A stretch of 64,000 nucleotides of DNA from an uncultured Selenomonas sp. (GTDB taxonomy: Bacteria; Bacillota; Negativicutes; Selenomonadales; Selenomonadaceae). Every line of letters starts with the position of its first letter. Within the stretch, counting starts at the first letter, position 1. Below, piece after piece: positions 62,502 to 64,000 of the stretch. The position numbers and the translations under genes were made by a program. The notes under the pieces are model-generated. The model did not search any database, was not told where the DNA came from, and worked only from the letters and a program-made list of their open reading frames with translations. Where the stretch lies: NCBI GenBank assembly GCA_900552565.1, contig USAK01000004.1, positions 23,653 through 87,652 of the forward strand, given 5' to 3'.

Positions 62502-63731
62502 TCAGGCATTTTCGCGTTTCTTTGTCAGGTAGGCATCCATGGCCTTGGCCACGTGTTTGGCATCCTTGACGACTTGCACGACATTGGCCGGTCCGAGGAC
62601 GACGTCGCCGCCGGAGAAGACGCCTTCGCGCGTTGTCGCGCCGTTTTCGTCAACTTCGACGAGGCCGCGTTCGTTGACTTCAAGGCCCGTTGTCGAGCGG
62701 ACAATTTTGTCTTTCGGTCCCTGACTGACGGCAATGATGGTGCTGTCGGCCTCGTACAGGTGCGGCTCATCTTCACTGATGAGCCTGCCTTCTTCATCGA
62801 AATGACGTTCATAGAGCATCGGGCCGTTCTTGGTGATGGCCGCTACGCCTTTGCAGAATTCGAATTCGACGCCGTCGGCCTGTGCGTATTCGCATTCGCG
62901 GATGCTTGCGCGGACTTCATTGCGGCGCGCATAAATCGTGACGAAGCGGCTGCCCTTGCGGATGGCCGTGCGGGCGGCGTCCATGGCCGAGTTGCCCGAG
63001 CCGATGACGGCGACGCGGTCACCGAGATGATAGACATCGGGGTTCTGCAGGTAGTCGACGGCATAGTGGCAGTTGCCGAGGCTTTCCCCGCGCACGCCGA
63101 GTCCGCGCGGACGCCAGACGCCGGAACCGATGAACACGGCATCGTAGCCATCGGCAAACAGGGTGTCGAGCGTCAGCACGCCGCCAATCGAAGTGTTCGG
63201 GCGGATGTGGATGCCGAGCTCGACGAGTTTTTCCTGATAGCGGTTGAGAATCTCGAGCGGCAGACGGAACGACGGGATGCCGTAGCGCATCATGCCGCCG
63301 AGTTTGCTCTTGCGCTCGAAAATCGTCACGTCGTAGCCGAGCTGGGCGAGCTTGACGCTGACCGTGATGCCGGCAGGGCCCGAGCCGATGACGGCGACAT
63401 TCTGTCCCTTCGGCGGCTCATGCTTCATGACGACTTTGTCGAGGTAGATATCCGAAATATAATGCTCGATGCTCGAAATCTGCACCGGAGCACCTTTGCG
63501 TCCCTGAATGCAGTTGCCCTCGCACTGCTTCTCATGGTCGCAGACGAGTGAGCAAACGATGCTCATCGGATTGTTGATGAATAGCATTTCGCCGGCTTCG
63601 TTGATCTTGCCATCGAGGAAGAGGCGGATCATTTCAGGAATATTGGTCTGCGCCGGGCAACCTTTTAAGCGGCACAGCGGTTTTTTGCATTGGAGGCAGC
63701 GGCGTGCCTCATTGATGACATGGACAGCCAT
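62502..63731 (-). CDS. GltD-like NAD(P)H:Fe-S flavoprotein
   Basis: A 409-residue member of the glutamate synthase small-subunit family, which also contains NfnL/sulfide dehydrogenase-alpha and dihydropyrimidine dehydrogenase N-terminal parts. N-terminal cysteines (CLQCKKPLCRLKGCPAQT and CSLVCDHEKQCEGNC) would hold Fe-S clusters. FAD and NAD(P) loops are VAVIGSGPAGITVSVKLAQL (about residue 110) and VAVIGSGNSAMDAARTA (about 245). No large-subunit gltA gene is visible within the window, so its redox partner is unknown. The direction is away from the window end. ATG 63731 has a GGTGATC upstream and no clear strong ribosome site. Confidence 0.9.
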   Translation of the reverse strand: MAVHVINEARRCLQCKKPLCRLKGCPAQTNIPEMIRLFLDGKINEAGEMLFINNPMSIVCSLVCDHEKQCEGNCIQGRKGAPVQISSIEHYISDIYLDKVVMKHEPPKGQNVAVIGSGPAGITVSVKLAQLGYDVTIFERKSKLGGMMRYGIPSFRLPLEILNRYQEKLVELGIHIRPNTSIGGVLTLDTLFADGYDAVFIGSGVWRPRGLGVRGESLGNCHYAVDYLQNPDVYHLGDRVAVIGSGNSAMDAARTAIRKGSRFVTIYARRNEVRASIRECEYAQADGVEFEFCKGVAAITKNGPMLYERHFDEEGRLISEDEPHLYEADSTIIAVSQGPKDKIVRSTTGLEVNERGLVEVDENGATTREGVFSGGDVVLGPANVVQVVKDAKHVAKAMDAYLTKKRENA

Positions 63732-63886
63732 GTACGATCACCTGTTCTTTCCCTTGTTTCATTCCCCTCATGAGGAATTTTACCTATATCTCTTATTGTT
63801 CTTATTGTACCCGAAAGTTTGCTGTCAGACAAGTTTTGCTTAAATTCGCAAGATTGCAACATTACAAAAATTTTTCACGGGCGTTA

Positions 63887-63915
63887 TTGACAATAAAAAA
63901 TACTAATGGTATGAT
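63887..63915 (+). promoter_or_regulatory. Promoter for a gene beyond the window
   Basis: TTGACA (63887-63892), 17 bases, TATGAT (63910-63915) on the plus strand. The 269-base stretch 63732-64000 otherwise holds no coding sequence; the downstream gene starts after the window ends. Confidence 0.75.
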
Positions 63916-64000
63916 TACAACGTAATGCGCATACTGCAAAAAATACGGGTGTGTCAAGAGTTTTGTGTAAATCGATTCAATAAGCAACATCGTATTGCTG

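Noticed and set aside
1..64000. tRNA, rRNA, CRISPR, transposase or phage genes
   Set aside because: A read through both strands for conserved motifs gave none. Small unusual tRNAs could still be missed without a covariance search.

Overview
The window reads as a chromosomal segment of a fermentative, outer-membrane-bearing Firmicute of the Negativicutes, most like the Selenomonadaceae (Selenomonas/Mitsuokella type). This is inference from gene content and protein style: Firmicute-type regulation (a T-box leader, a GntR-UTRA and two DeoR regulators, a lactose/cellobiose-type PTS), a glgC-glgD-glgP-glgB-glgA glycogen operon, and remnants of outer-membrane protein genes. Coding DNA is fairly GC-rich with AT-rich promoters. 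Most promoters I could read are a -35 box, exactly 17 bases, and a TATAAT-like -10. No tRNA, rRNA, CRISPR array, insertion sequence or prophage was seen.

Layout. 1-6.1 kb: end of minD, minE, rodA, a fused radical SAM protein, ribonuclease G and a VOC protein. 6.2-14.0 kb: a beta-mannan/beta-glucoside locus (CBM remnant, manA, GH26 mannanase, ROK kinase, GntR regulator, PTS IIB-IIC-IIA, GH1). Several of its genes are broken. 14.1-16.6 kb: a membrane protein and an SbmA/YddA-like ABC exporter. 16.9-25.8 kb: a complete L-rhamnose locus (rhaB, rhaA, rhaD, MFS, GH78 rhamnosidase, rhaM and a convergent DeoR regulator). 26.1 kb: a Tat-exported amidase. 27.1-39.5 kb: the glycogen operon, ending in a GH13-GH77 fusion. 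39.6-42.9 kb: an unknown protein, a DUF4127 protein and a DeoR regulator. 43-47.6 kb: serC, T-box-controlled serA, and brnQ. 47.9-55.1 kb: a small unknown gene, comEA, comEC, a helicase with an inserted exonuclease, and holA. 55.1-57.6 kb: an Fsr-like MFS, ThiT and a flavodoxin-like gene. 57.8-62.4 kb: a heavily eroded exopolysaccharide locus (PAS-GGDEF protein, outer-membrane protein, nucleotide-sugar dehydrogenase, LamG-like protein, polysaccharide deacetylase). 62.5-63.7 kb: a GltD-like flavoprotein.

How it works together. The mannan locus would have cut mannan outside the cell, imported and phosphorylated the disaccharide, and fed mannose-6-phosphate through ManA. A sequence resembling AAAAGATATAACTT lies at four promoters of this locus and is a candidate operator for its GntR regulator. 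The rhamnose locus takes rhamnosides to dihydroxyacetone phosphate and lactaldehyde. The glycogen operon makes, branches and degrades glycogen.

Most notable observations: (1) glycogen branching enzyme carries a roughly 113-residue Lys/Arg/Ala-rich, histone-H1-like C-terminal tail with an AT-hook core; (2) two accessory polysaccharide loci are decayed by many frameshifts and internal deletions while all neighbouring genes are intact; (3) a UvrD-like helicase has a DnaQ-like exonuclease inserted in it and sits between comEC and holA; (4) an alpha-amylase family enzyme is fused to 4-alpha-glucanotransferase; (5) the GntR candidate regulon.
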